Assembly: GCF_016859285.1 (NCBI RefSeq)
Contig: NC_053422.1
Location: 16,029,501-16,093,500, forward strand
Reading direction: 5' to 3'
Source: Xiphias gladius
Taxonomy: Eukaryota; Chordata; Actinopteri; Istiophoriformes; Xiphiidae
Length of the DNA: 64,000 nt
Numbering within the stretch: the stretch's first letter is position 1; each line of letters starts with the position of its first letter. Both the position numbers and the translations under genes were made by a program. Below the pieces are notes generated by a model. It was not told the DNA's origin and made no database searches. It saw nothing but the letters and a program-made list of their open reading frames with translations. Below, piece after piece: positions 31,201 to 48,459 of the stretch.

Positions 31201-34200
31201 TCCCTAAGGCCACTGATGATCTTGTCATCGTCGTACTGAAGACAGTAAACCCCTTTACTATTTTCTGAGCGACACTGAATCCTCTGCAAGTTGTGTCTGC
31301 CACATCGCCAATTAGCCTCAATAGTCTGGAAGGAAGAGGGAGAAACAATTAGAAAGACAAACACAGGAGACATCCAAAGACTAAGAGAGGTGACAGAGGC
31401 AAATATCATGTAAAGTAATGTTATTAGGTGGAAAGTGGTCATGGGATTATTGTGATTAGAATGTAACATCAAAACAACTAAGTCAACTTTATTAATTAGC
31501 TGTTATCAGCATTTTCTATGTGAGTGAAGCAACATTTGCAAACGATTCTGGCAAAAAAACAAACAAACAAAACAAAAAACAAAAAAAATTTGCTGTGTAA
31601 GTGTGAATAAACTTGCTACATATTAAAACACTATTAGACTAACCAATTTCCCCCTGGGTAATCTAATATTGCAGCATGTTAGTATTCTCCCCCTTTTTTA
31701 AGGGCAATAAAGAAGCCAAGTGCAGGTCAATGATGCATATATTGTGTAAACCTAACAGTGTATGATGTCAGTCTCAAGTGAGAGTTCAGATGAGCCACTT
31801 CATTCACTTTTTGATGTAAAATACTTCAATACAGTCCCCACAGAAGAAAATGTGGCATTTTCGACATGGAAGGAAAATTATATCTGGTGCAATGATGAAA
31901 GGTGTGCAAAATTATTAAAATCTACACAACAAGTGTTCAGTTAATACTGAAATCTCTTTGGCTGTTGTGTCTTACCTCTATGTCTTGGATGATCTTGGGA
32001 TAAAGTGAGTGATAGTAGGAGTTGGGTGGGACTTCTGACGTGCGATTCTTGAACAAGTATTTCTCCCTGGGGGAAGAAAAATATAGTGACAGCTGCTTTG
32101 TGTCCATTGGGATTTTTTTCCACTTACAATAGACACTCAAGACCATCAAAGTCTAATCTTACTTCCTCCTTCTCTTTCTCAGCCTTTATCCTAATTGAAC
32201 AGGCATCCTGGAAACAAATAGTTTACCTCTACTCTCAACCAACATCCACTTAATTTCTGCCAGTGTCAGCCATTTTTTTCTTTATGTAATACAGTAGTGG
32301 GGTAGCCACCCCTCTGTGTGTGTGTTTAAAGTCTTACCACTGGTGTCTCTCAGACAGGCCTTTCCAGAGCGGGTCCGTGCGGACCATGCGTTCGATGAGC
32401 TTCTTCCACAGCATACCCTCAGAGATGACCCTCTGCCACTCCTTACACACCAGCTCTGCCGAGCACAGCGAGCGTGCATCCAGGAAAGACAGGATGTTCT
32501 CCGCTATGTGATCCAAGCCTTGGGCTAGAGAGGGGGAGAGAAGGCGCCGAGTAAATGTTTTCTGCAAAATTAATAGGATTTCATCTGGTCTGTTTCTCTT
32601 TGCCTAGGGCTCATTATTTTCGTGTCTTTATTTTTCAAAAATAATCTGTGAATTTATTGGTATTTATTTCTAATTTAAAAAATCCCAAAAGAATCTGAGA
32701 AGGAAAATCAATGAAACAAAAACTTTAGTGAAAATTTTAGGAATACCATTTGTAGTGTAAAGTCTCTGAAGCTTTATTTTTTAATTTTTTGTTACTGTTG
32801 TCTTCATTAGATGTAGGCCTCACTTACTCTAAACAATAATGATCAGCTTCATCACTTTTGGATGTGTAGACATAAAATGAGGATGATAATCAGTTTCAAA
32901 TAATCTTCTCTTTTTATAAAATCATGGTATTTAGGGAAATCTGTTAAAAAAATAAAAAAACAAAAAAATAAATAAAATGATGATTCTTATATCTGCCTAA
33001 CTGCATAGAGTCAGACTGTGGTTAAGGAAGATGGAGCTCGTACTGGCGTTGATTTTACTAAATGTTGCATTTACATCTGTGTTTGTACCTGGCAGCGCAG
33101 TGATGAAGTCCCTCTGCAGCATGGGTTTGAGGTAGGAGTTAATGTGGCCGTGCTGGTAGTGGCACATACGGGAGATCAGGCGCTCGACAAACTCCACCTG
33201 GTCGGCCTCCGACCACTGGTCAAACAGAGCGATGCAGCGTTCCTTCTCCTTCTCATAGTTTCCCTCTGATGGACGCTTGCGGGACCCCACAACAGGACCA
33301 TTACTAAGCTGTAAAGATCATGGGCACATGCAGATTTATTAAATGTGTTATTTATTTATTTTTAAATTGTATTAGACTATTTTGAGAGATTTCTTTGAAG
33401 TAGTCAGTCAAGAGAGGGCACTCTCAGAGTATTACACAGAAAATCACTTCAGCTGAATATCAAATTTCCTTGCCCAACATGTTTTTTTCTGCATATAGAG
33501 AAAACGCTGGATGGTGGCATTACCTCAAGAGTGGGTAAATATATTTGAAATCTGCTGAGTCAATGCATAGTTACTGTCGGGACAAGTGGTAAAAGTTAGA
33601 TTAGGAATGACTTTTGAAAAATACAGTTTAAATTCGAATCTAGTTACCACAGAGGCACTACCAAAATAACACCTGAAATAATTTCAAATAATTTTTCTAT
33701 TACTGAATTGAGTGTGTCAGATTAAAATGGGGACTGAAATAGAAAGTTGTCATACTGGGCCTTATAACAGTCTATGAACAGGACCAAGAGGATTTTCCCA
33801 ATGTTGCTGAATGAATTAAGTTAAAAACCAATTTTCATTGCTTCATTGCTTAAAGCTCATTAAATTTCTAGAGGTCCACAGTGGTGAGGGTTATGTGTGG
33901 GAACAGGAGAAAAGCGCTGCACAATAAATGTTCATGTCAGCTGCATTTGTCAACATCACTAAGGTTTTTAGAAGAATGGAGGCATGAAGGGAACAGGACA
34001 TCCATAAACAATTCTGGTGTGATAGTATGTTGTGAATCCAAAATAATCATATTTATCGTTACTAAAATTTTACTTTCTGAATTTTCAATGTTTTATAGTC
34101 CATATCATCAACCTTTACATGAAGGTTCCCTTGTTTGGAAAATTTACATAAAAGTCAACAGTTCATAAATGATGGGTTATTCCTGTGCAACATATACAGA

Positions 34201-37200
34201 ACATATTTTAAATAGTGTAAATTTAAGTAAACTGAGCTGCAGATCTCAATTCTTCATCAAGCTATGGTCATGGATGCACAAAATGTTCACACCCCCCCCC
34301 CCTAAAAAAAACCAAACAAACAGAAAAAAAAAAAAAAAAAAAACAGATGCAAGCACACCTTGAGAACTGTATTCTTCTTTGGCGATAGATCGTCCACGAG
34401 GTTCTGCGACTCCATCCCTGATGTGTTCTGTAGAAAAAGAACAAAACAAAGAAATTGTGCAGGTTAGTTTTTTTTCTGCTTTGTGTCTGTGTTGAAGGCA
34501 CTGTGAGAGCCAGGGCAGCAGTGTGGATAGCGCTGGACACAGGAGTGCCACAAACACAGCCAAAATGGGGTAACCATTATGACTTCTGAGGCGTGCACGC
34601 ACAAACATCCGTGCATACACACACATATGGGGTGGAAAAAAAACTGAGCACTGCAACAAAAGGAATCAATCTGCTTGCTTGTCTGATGCGGACTAAGTAG
34701 TCTGGACAGGAAATTAAACTGCAGCATCTTGGGTATGTCAGAGGCAGAAGCTCAGGCATGACTGTAATGAAACTCAAGTCAGATAGTGGTCTTACAGGAT
34801 ATACAGGGGACAGAAAAAAAAAAAAAAAAAATGGGAGGTAATCTGATCCCATCCATTTCTAGCATGACTTACGTCTTACAGTGATTTGAATCCTTTACAA
34901 GTGCACTGCAAGAGCAAGCTGGTGAAACTTGAATCATTCTGATTACAGTGTTATGGCACAAATCACATATTGACAGTGACAGAGTGAAGGGTTTGTCCAA
35001 TTCTGAAATAAATAATTGATACCATCATCATCTTCCAAATATATCTGACTCATTAGGTAAATAGCAGTTTTTTATAGCATGTATACTTCTTTTGAAGTCA
35101 TAATCAGTAAGGCAGCATTATTATATTGTTACAGTCATCGTCTCATACATACACCACCAACACGGAGAACTGCTGTCCTCTTAGGGTTCTTGCTGTCTAC
35201 AGGTTTCAGTTGTGACTGAGGATAAACTGTACTATTGATGTTAGGAGGTCATCTTCAACCAACATTTTAGAAACTTAACATTTACATCAAACTAGCATGT
35301 ACCTGAACTACGAAGGCTCTTTAAAGCATACTCTGCAAACTCTCCAGAAATGAGCAGGAGCAGCACAACCTTGTCAGAGCATAACTGCATGTGAAACACA
35401 CCAAAAAAGGGACTGATGTATCATTATTACTCACAGATTCACTCCAAACTGGTAATTTTTTGTAACAATGTCAATTCTCTGTTCCCAAGTATAAGTTTTT
35501 GAAAACAGCTATGTTGGCAAAAAAGCTAGAATAGAGGCCTGGCTGTCTATATACTGTATATTATCCAGAGGCTCAAGAATTGCCATTGGTGGTCCCTACC
35601 TGAGGCCTATTTCAAAAAACAGGAATTCCCAAGTTATCTAGATATTCTTTTCTAAGTAAACCGAATAACCTCATCAAATTTGGAGCATGGGGTAATAGCT
35701 TTTCCAGGTTTTGCTCATTATAGTTATCCATCTAACTTGGTGATGCTACTACGTGTGGAGAGCAAAACGAATGGAGAACACATCAGTGGTTGCCACTAAG
35801 AAAAACACACAAACAAACAAAAAGTCAGGTACCAAGACCAAAGCAGACAGGACAAGAAGCCAAAATGGGCTTGCTGGTGTTGATGATCATGCAGAGCATT
35901 AGAAGAGAAGGAAGTAGAAATAAAAACGGACAGACCAGTTTTGGCCAGGCAGGCAGGCAAGCAAGCATGTAGCCTCTCAGAGCTTGAAGGAAGACCCCCC
36001 ACTTCGGCCCTCACACCTCCAGGTAGAAGGGGAGAAAATGTTACTCCTCAATGCGGGGTTATTCTCTGGTACCCCCTGCAGCCTTCCTCACACCAAAGCA
36101 CTTAAGTAGTAGTCTACTATTCAAACTAATCTGATTGTAAAAGTGTCCAGTTTTCATTACAGGGCACAATCACTGTTTGACTCTTTAAGTGTTATGAGGC
36201 CTGATTTAGATGCAAGGGCTGTAATTTGTCATGATTATAAAGAAGTCGATTACAGTTTCAAGCAGAGAGAGTTTTAGGACGCACCAGAGAAGAACCTGAG
36301 AGCAATGTGCTTCCAACAGGGAGGAAAGGACAACGAAAGGTGAGGAGGTAGGAGGGTGAGAGGGGGTGAGTGGGTGCTGTCCGCACCGAGGTGGTATGAG
36401 GAGTCGTGTGGAGTGGGCGAAGAAAAGTGAAGGGTGAGGAGATGGCAAGGGAGGAAGGGAAGGGAGAGGAGGAGGAGCAGCAGAATTAAGAGGAGAGAGG
36501 CAGAACCTGGTTGTGAGCCCGGGTGGAGGGGATGCTCTGCAGGCACCTGAGTGCACACAAACTCTCAGCCACCGAGGAGCAGCCCAGCCAGAGAGAGCGA
36601 GGCACAGAGCACTGTGTGAAAGAGAGAGAGGAAGGGAGGAAGGGAGGAGGAGAACGAAGTGGACAGGGTGAGGGAGGAGGAAAAGGGAAGATCGGGAGTC
36701 AGAGATGGGAAGTAAAGGAAAAGAGGAGGAGGATTGATGAGGGGTGTTCGGAGTAGGAAACCAAAGGAGATGAGTGATGGATGGATCAATGAATGGACAG
36801 ATGGATGGAAGTGGTGAGGAGTTGGTGAGGAACAGGACCGGTGGATTGTTGAAGTGTATAGGAATTCAAAAATAATGCATAAATAAATAAATAAGGTTTG
36901 GTTTGAAATCGAGAGAAGGTGAGTGTGTAATCATCAAAGGTGAGGAGAGAAGAAGAGGGGAGGAGGTGGGGGATAGTGAGGGGAAAAACCAGTATTAGAG
37001 CTACACACACATTGGCACAGTGAGCGCAGGAACACACACTCCTTCACACACAAGATACAGACTGATAAACATACACACAGAAGCATTATTAGACATGAAC
37101 TGGGTGGGGATAGGTAGAGGAGAGGGAGGGGCAATGGGATTAATTGTCAATTATGGTCACTCTTGTTTTGACAGAAACCCCACCCACTGTTCTGCCATCC

Positions 37201-38937
37201 CCACTCTCATGAGTGGTTAGTGAATAACACTGGGACATATTAAAAAAAATAAAAAAATAAAAAAATAAAAAATAAAAAAATAAAAAAAATCAAGTTCAAT
37301 ACACAGACACAACTCAGACAAATGTTTTCTTTACATACTGTATTAACACTTACAATCTTTTTCAACATTAATTTCTTTTATTCTGTGGCTTCTCAAGCCC
37401 ATTGTTTAATAGTTATTTATTTCAACTTAAAAACCAAAATAAAGCTCAATCAATTTAAGATTTCGAAACCAGTGCAACTATTACGTTTTACTATTTTTTC
37501 TGTCTTCATATAGCGATTTTAATTGCTGTCTAAATCTGATGAACTTTTAAAAACACCTTAGTAAAGTCTGGTGAGACTAACCTACTGGCTGTCTCCATCA
37601 GTAATTTGTCTCTAAATGGAAATTTAATTTCTCTCAACGTTGGTTATTCATGGTCTATAAACATCTGTAGTGCTTGTAGATAGGACCCTTAAGCAAAAAT
37701 AGGCACGAACCGCTAACTCGGGCATGTTTGTGTCCTACGGGATACAACTAGTCCACATAATCTACTAAACAGTCTAGGATATTATTTTCTAAGCAGATCT
37801 TGCTATCTTAGACCTGCAACACAATACAATAGATTTGTTTGTTTGAGAAACTGAAGGCTGTGCGGTATTTCAGATATGGAGTATGAATACCTGTGAAACT
37901 GTAACTCTACCGACGTGTTAGATAATATACAAAATATATTTGTGCCGTATCTTAATTGACGTCTTCTTGACGACCACTTTGACCCCTGTAATGTTAATGT
38001 TAGCTATTAGTAAGCTAACGTTAGCCTAGCTGGCTAGCTTATCAAGAAGCTTATCATTTCACAAGAATCTCATGTTATTTGTTGACCAAATCTGACCGTA
38101 TATCGAGGAAACTATGTTACAATGATAGTTTATCTTACTCGTTACCTAAATAGCTCCTACAACCCTGACCAACTGACTGTTTTGGTATGGAAATGGCTGT
38201 CAAGTATACCTAGCATTTTTAGCATGCTAGCTATTAAGCTAATTGCTACCTCGCTTATGTGAATGAAAAAGCAATACACTTCCTTCTACGCACTTTAAAA
38301 TTATAAACAGACAAGCAAGGCATTTCTAGACTTTTGACTGCATTCCGTTGTGCTGTTGAAACGGTCTGACTGTTCGACACATCTATTACCATGTATGATG
38401 TCTTAACATAATCTAGATAATATAACATACCCATAAATTTACGTGGTCCATCGCCTTCTAGCCAGTGTTAGCCGGATGGCTAAGTATCAGACTGGGCCCA
38501 GTTAAAGTGGCGCAGCGTCACCGCAGTGAACGCTACCCCGAGAACCCTCGGCTGTCTTCGGCCGACGACTGTACATCAACCTTTAATTTCCCCACTGATT
38601 ACCGGTTTCACCCAAAAGAACATATGTTTAACATTTATCAGATGTTACTATTTAGGTCTTGTTTATCAATCCGACCAGTATCCAGAGCATTATTAGCAAA
38701 ATGTATCGATAATTTCAGGCCCTCCCTCTGATTGCTGGTCCCCCCCTCCTCCTCCTCCTCCTCCTTTCTCCTCCACCTCTCCAGACAAGCCGCCTCAGCC
38801 CGTTCCTGCCGTCGAATTGAGCCTCGCCGCTTTCCCCAATATAAGACTGATACCGAAACCATCGGGTGTTCAGGATGCCATATCGAAACGATTCTTACCA
38901 TCAGTTCCAACGTTTTGTCCTCCATCTCCGGCTCCAT
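25298..38937 (-). CDS. fbxw11: F-box/WD-repeat protein 11 (beta-TrCP2), complete, 12 coding exons
   Basis: Substrate receptor of SCF ubiquitin ligases that recognises phosphodegrons (DSG type) such as beta-catenin and IkappaB. Coding exons, 5' to 3': 38937-38899, 34427-34359, 33308-33089, 32524-32338, 32066-31976, 31325-31188, 29894-29776, 27528-27279, 26827-26709, 26353-26243, 26158-26080, 25459-25298. All junctions are GT-AG and in phase, giving 527 aa. Start [13 protein letters not shown]; dimerisation domain about 47-105 ([13 protein letters not shown]...[15 protein letters not shown]); F-box about 110-160 ([38 protein letters not shown]); seven WD40 repeats from about 205 to the end, with repeat motifs such as [20 protein letters not shown] and [20 protein letters not shown]; end SRTYTYISR. 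Exon 2 (23 codons) matches the human cassette MNTSVMEDQ...SPKKNTL. The a/b paralogue is undecided. Confidence 0.97.
25678..25739. repeat. Perfect 12-bp inverted repeat plus second palindrome, fbxw11 last intron
   Basis: CCAAGACAACAA (25,678-25,689) and TTGTTGTCTTGG (25,697-25,708) are perfect complements around a 7-base loop. TTCTCAAA-G-TTTGAGAA at 25,723-25,739 is a second, nearly perfect palindrome. They could be a transposon remnant or an RNA hairpin. Confidence 0.75.
27530..27860 (-). repeat. Pyrimidine-rich intron tract upstream of fbxw11 exon 8
   Basis: On the minus strand this is a long C/T-rich stretch (purine-rich on plus) leading to the exon 8 acceptor. It happens to be stop-free in frame for about 160 codons, so an artefactual 245-codon frame spans intron and exon. 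Confidence 0.7.
28020..29750. other. fbxw11 intron 7, no other feature seen
   Basis: AT-rich intronic sequence between exons 29,776-29,894 and 27,279-27,528. No repeat family, RNA gene or nested gene was recognised. Confidence 0.55.
34440..38898 (-). other. fbxw11: fbxw11 intron 1 (about 4.5 kb)
   Basis: It contains poly-A tracts on plus (near 34,816-34,831), a purine-rich GGA/GAGA tract at about 36,300-36,760, an (A)n-T repeat at 37,237-37,289 and a cluster of GCTAGC/GCTAAC words at 37,995-38,245. No nested gene is supported. Confidence 0.6.
37237..37289 (+). repeat. A-rich (A5-8 T)n minisatellite
   Basis: AAAAAAAT-type units repeat about seven times within fbxw11 intron 1. Confidence 0.9.
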
Positions 38938-39170
38938 GTTGACGATCCCCCCCGAAACTCGCTCTGAAAATGGAAACCCAGCCCTGCGTCGGCGGCCCGC
39001 AAATGCAGAGACGTCATTCACTTCGCTCAACCACACAGCTCCGGTAGGGCAGTGTCAAAGGGTGGGTGGGGGATGGGAACGCCCATGCAATGAAAAGAGC
39101 GCACTGATTGGACGGATTTTGTCAAAAGGGAGGCGGTTTCACTGCTTTGCCTTTTATTGATTGGCTTACC
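38938..39170 (-). promoter_or_regulatory. fbxw11: fbxw11 5' UTR and promoter
   Basis: Directly above the start codon lies CpG-containing sequence with a CRE-like GACGTCA at 39,010-39,016 and two inverted CCAAT boxes (ATTGG on plus at 39,107-39,111 and 39,160-39,164, read as CCAAT on minus). GC-rich GGGAGGCGG lies between them. This fits a TATA-less housekeeping promoter. The transcription start is inferred to be near 38,960-39,050. Confidence 0.55.
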
Positions 39171-39199
39171 GTGCTACCAAGGCATCCCCGGTGACTCCC

Positions 39200-40500
39200 C
39201 CAAACAAAAGGGCAAATGGATGAAGATGCTGTTGCTATCCTGAAGAGGAACACACTAAGGCAAAATCAATCATCCGCGTAGCTTTCCTATGAGATGCTGC
39301 AGTATGTTGGCTATTTTAACAATTCATATGTGATCAAAGGAATGGTTATTTAAATCCAGCTCCATAAAACAGAAACAGAAGTTGCGAAGCAAGGATTTAA
39401 GGTTCACCTTTTCTACAGCTTTGTGATTATATGGTCAAATACAATTTTTGGGAAGAGGTTTGGTGTCAGTTTCAGGACATTTCCACCCAGCTGCGTAAAT
39501 CCACACAGGATCATGCATGATTAAAATTAATGTGACTGAATAAGAAGAGGGACAATTAAACATGATACAGTAGTTACACCAGGGTCACTGCGTTAACTGG
39601 AAAACTTTGCAGAGTAAAACCTCAGACTGCCTGAACAGGGACTGTTGTGAGAAGACCTGTTCCAGGTTTTGTTCAGCAATGTAATCCAGACAACGTTACT
39701 ATCATTGTTTAACTTAGTTCACCTTTGCTGATGTTTTTTAATGAATCCCACAGAAACTACAAAAATACGGTTGACAGTCAACTGAGCGTGTTTGAATTAC
39801 TCACATCCAAAAGTCACCCAACTGTAATGTTATCTTTGCTGGAGATGTTTCAGTACACTCAGTACTTTAGGTTTTACTGTGACTCAATTGTTTGAGAAAA
39901 AATTGGATGCATGTTTGGTGTATTTCATTCCTTAACAGCTGCTCAGGTAGGCCTGTCATCACCATTTCTCCACAAAGCTTTATGAATGATAATTTGCTGT
40001 AACCTTTGATCTTGTAACCCTGATGGAGGCAAGCAAATGCCAAATCTCATTTTCTAGATGAACAATGATAACAAAATTTTATCCTCAGGAATGCAAACAT
40101 TTAGATATTGAATTGATTTCTGATTACATGAATCTGTCACAGATAAATTAACAAATGCAATCAAATATGTCATAGATGGAATCTGGTAATGTGGCTTCAA
40201 ATACTTGAGAAGTGAATTTTATCTGAACACATTATCTTATATCATGGGGGACACTTATGAATACTTTTATCCAAGAGCTATATTATTGCTTCCTGTAATT
40301 TAAAATGAATTCTATTTCAACACAAGGAGGCGGCTCCTCATCCAATCAGATAACTGAATCACCTAAAAGCGGTCATGCATACTTATCACTCACACAGGAC
40401 TATCACAATGTATTCATTTGATGTCAGGAAAGCAGAGTAAAGGTCAGCCTTTCCAGGAACAGACAGACACATCATAGGACCTGAGACCACAGCAGATGAG
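39200..40500. other. Gene-free spacer between fbxw11 and etf1
   Basis: AT-rich single-copy-looking sequence with no coding exon, RNA gene or known repeat recognised. Confidence 0.55.
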
Positions 40501-40504
40501 GAGG

Positions 40505-41156
40505 TAGCAATGGTTTTCAGCAGTTCAAATTTAATACTTTGTCCCCCTTTCTCTACAGAAACCCAGGTAAAAAAAATCCCCCACTCTCATAAAATACAAC
40601 AGCAGCAGTTACCAGTAAAAAAATGAAATGCAAAAAAAAAGAAGAGAGAGAAAGCATAGAGGGGAGAAGAGAGAGAGGGTAGGGACATGATGAGGCAAGA
40701 AAGGAAAATATATTTTCTATTTGTGAGGAGTGAGTCCAAAGTTCATCTTCAGACCGGGTTAGGGGCAGCGAGGAATCTGGGAACTTGCTGTTGTGTTCAT
40801 TCAAAATGGAGGGGAGGAGGGGAAAAAAAAGAACAAAAATGAGTCGAGTCCAATCCAACTAGGGGAAGGAACCAGCACTCTAAGGCAGGGATTTATTCAG
40901 GAAGGGCTTTCTCCCTCTCTGGATGAAAGAAAATCTCACTCCTCTTCAGCCTGTGTGATGTATTTTGTCGTGTGTACAGATGAAATGTATGCAAGTTTGT
41001 GTATGCAACAGGTAAATTGGAAGGTGTGTCTGTCATATATATGGTCAATACGGTTGCACCTCTCACTTGCTGCAAGAGAGGTGGCATTTTTCTTTCCTTA
41101 TTTCTTCATTCATTCCTTTGCTTTTCTTTTTTCTCCCAACTTCAGTCCCCGACTAC
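40505..41156 (-). other. etf1: Probable etf1 3' UTR
   Basis: Downstream of the minus-strand stop at 41,157. AATAAA on minus lies at 40,897-40,892 (260 bases after the stop) and ATTAAA at 40,535-40,530, giving two plausible poly(A) sites. Confidence 0.5.
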
Positions 41157-47747
<6,591 letters not shown>

Positions 47748-47754
47748 TCAGCAC

Positions 47755-48450
47755 CTGAAAAGACATTGAAAAAAAAGAGCAAAACATACGCTGTAAACCG
47801 GTGTGGAACCAGAGCGACCGATATTCACAGTCTCACCAGGCAGACAGAACATTCGTCTTAACTAGCTGGACTAGGTACCTCTCCCAACTAGTGGCGCGGT
47901 GTCCGTTAAGGCACCTAACCAGAACTGGCAGCTGGACTGACCGTGAGGGAAAGACTCTACCCGGGCTTTCTCTGTCAGTACAGTGCGCGGAGAATAAGAG
48001 GCCTACAGTCTTCCAGGCCCTAGCGTCCACCCTGTACTTACCTAATACGACCTACTTTCCACAGAATGTAGTATTTAACTGTCAGCTTTTCAGACTTTGA
48101 GCACATATCGGTATAAATGGAGCCGGTACGGTACCTGCCTCGGACAACGCCGCTCCGCTCCGCTCTCGGTCTGCTGCGCTATGTCGGGTCGGTGGTCCGA
48201 GGAATGACGTTGCCTTCCCGACCGGTTTCTCTCCCCCTCCACACGCTGCGCGTGGTGCTATCGACTGGGCTCACATGTGGGAGGTGGTTAGAACTGTGGC
48301 GTTCACTTCCTGGAAACCACATAGAAACCAATGAGATTTCTTGGCTGGCATGTCAATCATAAAAATCTAAACAACGATTGGACGGAAGCTAAAAACATCG
48401 TCGAAGCTGGGTGGGCGTCCGTAACTGTGGATTGTGGGATTTGTAGGTGG
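47755..48450 (-). promoter_or_regulatory. etf1: etf1 untranslated first exon, first intron and promoter
   Basis: An acceptor TTTTCAG lies at 47,755-47,761, just upstream of the coding exon. A matching donor GCAG|GTACCG on minus leaves an exon end at about 48,135, so a non-coding exon 1 is likely in the CpG-rich 48,135-48,260 segment. Above it are a CCAAT box (ATTGG on plus at 48,377-48,381) and TTGTGGGATTTGTAGG at 48,432-48,447, whose complement resembles the ZNF143/Staf motif (ACTACAATTCCC type). Confidence 0.5.
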
Positions 48451-48459
48451 TCAAATGTA

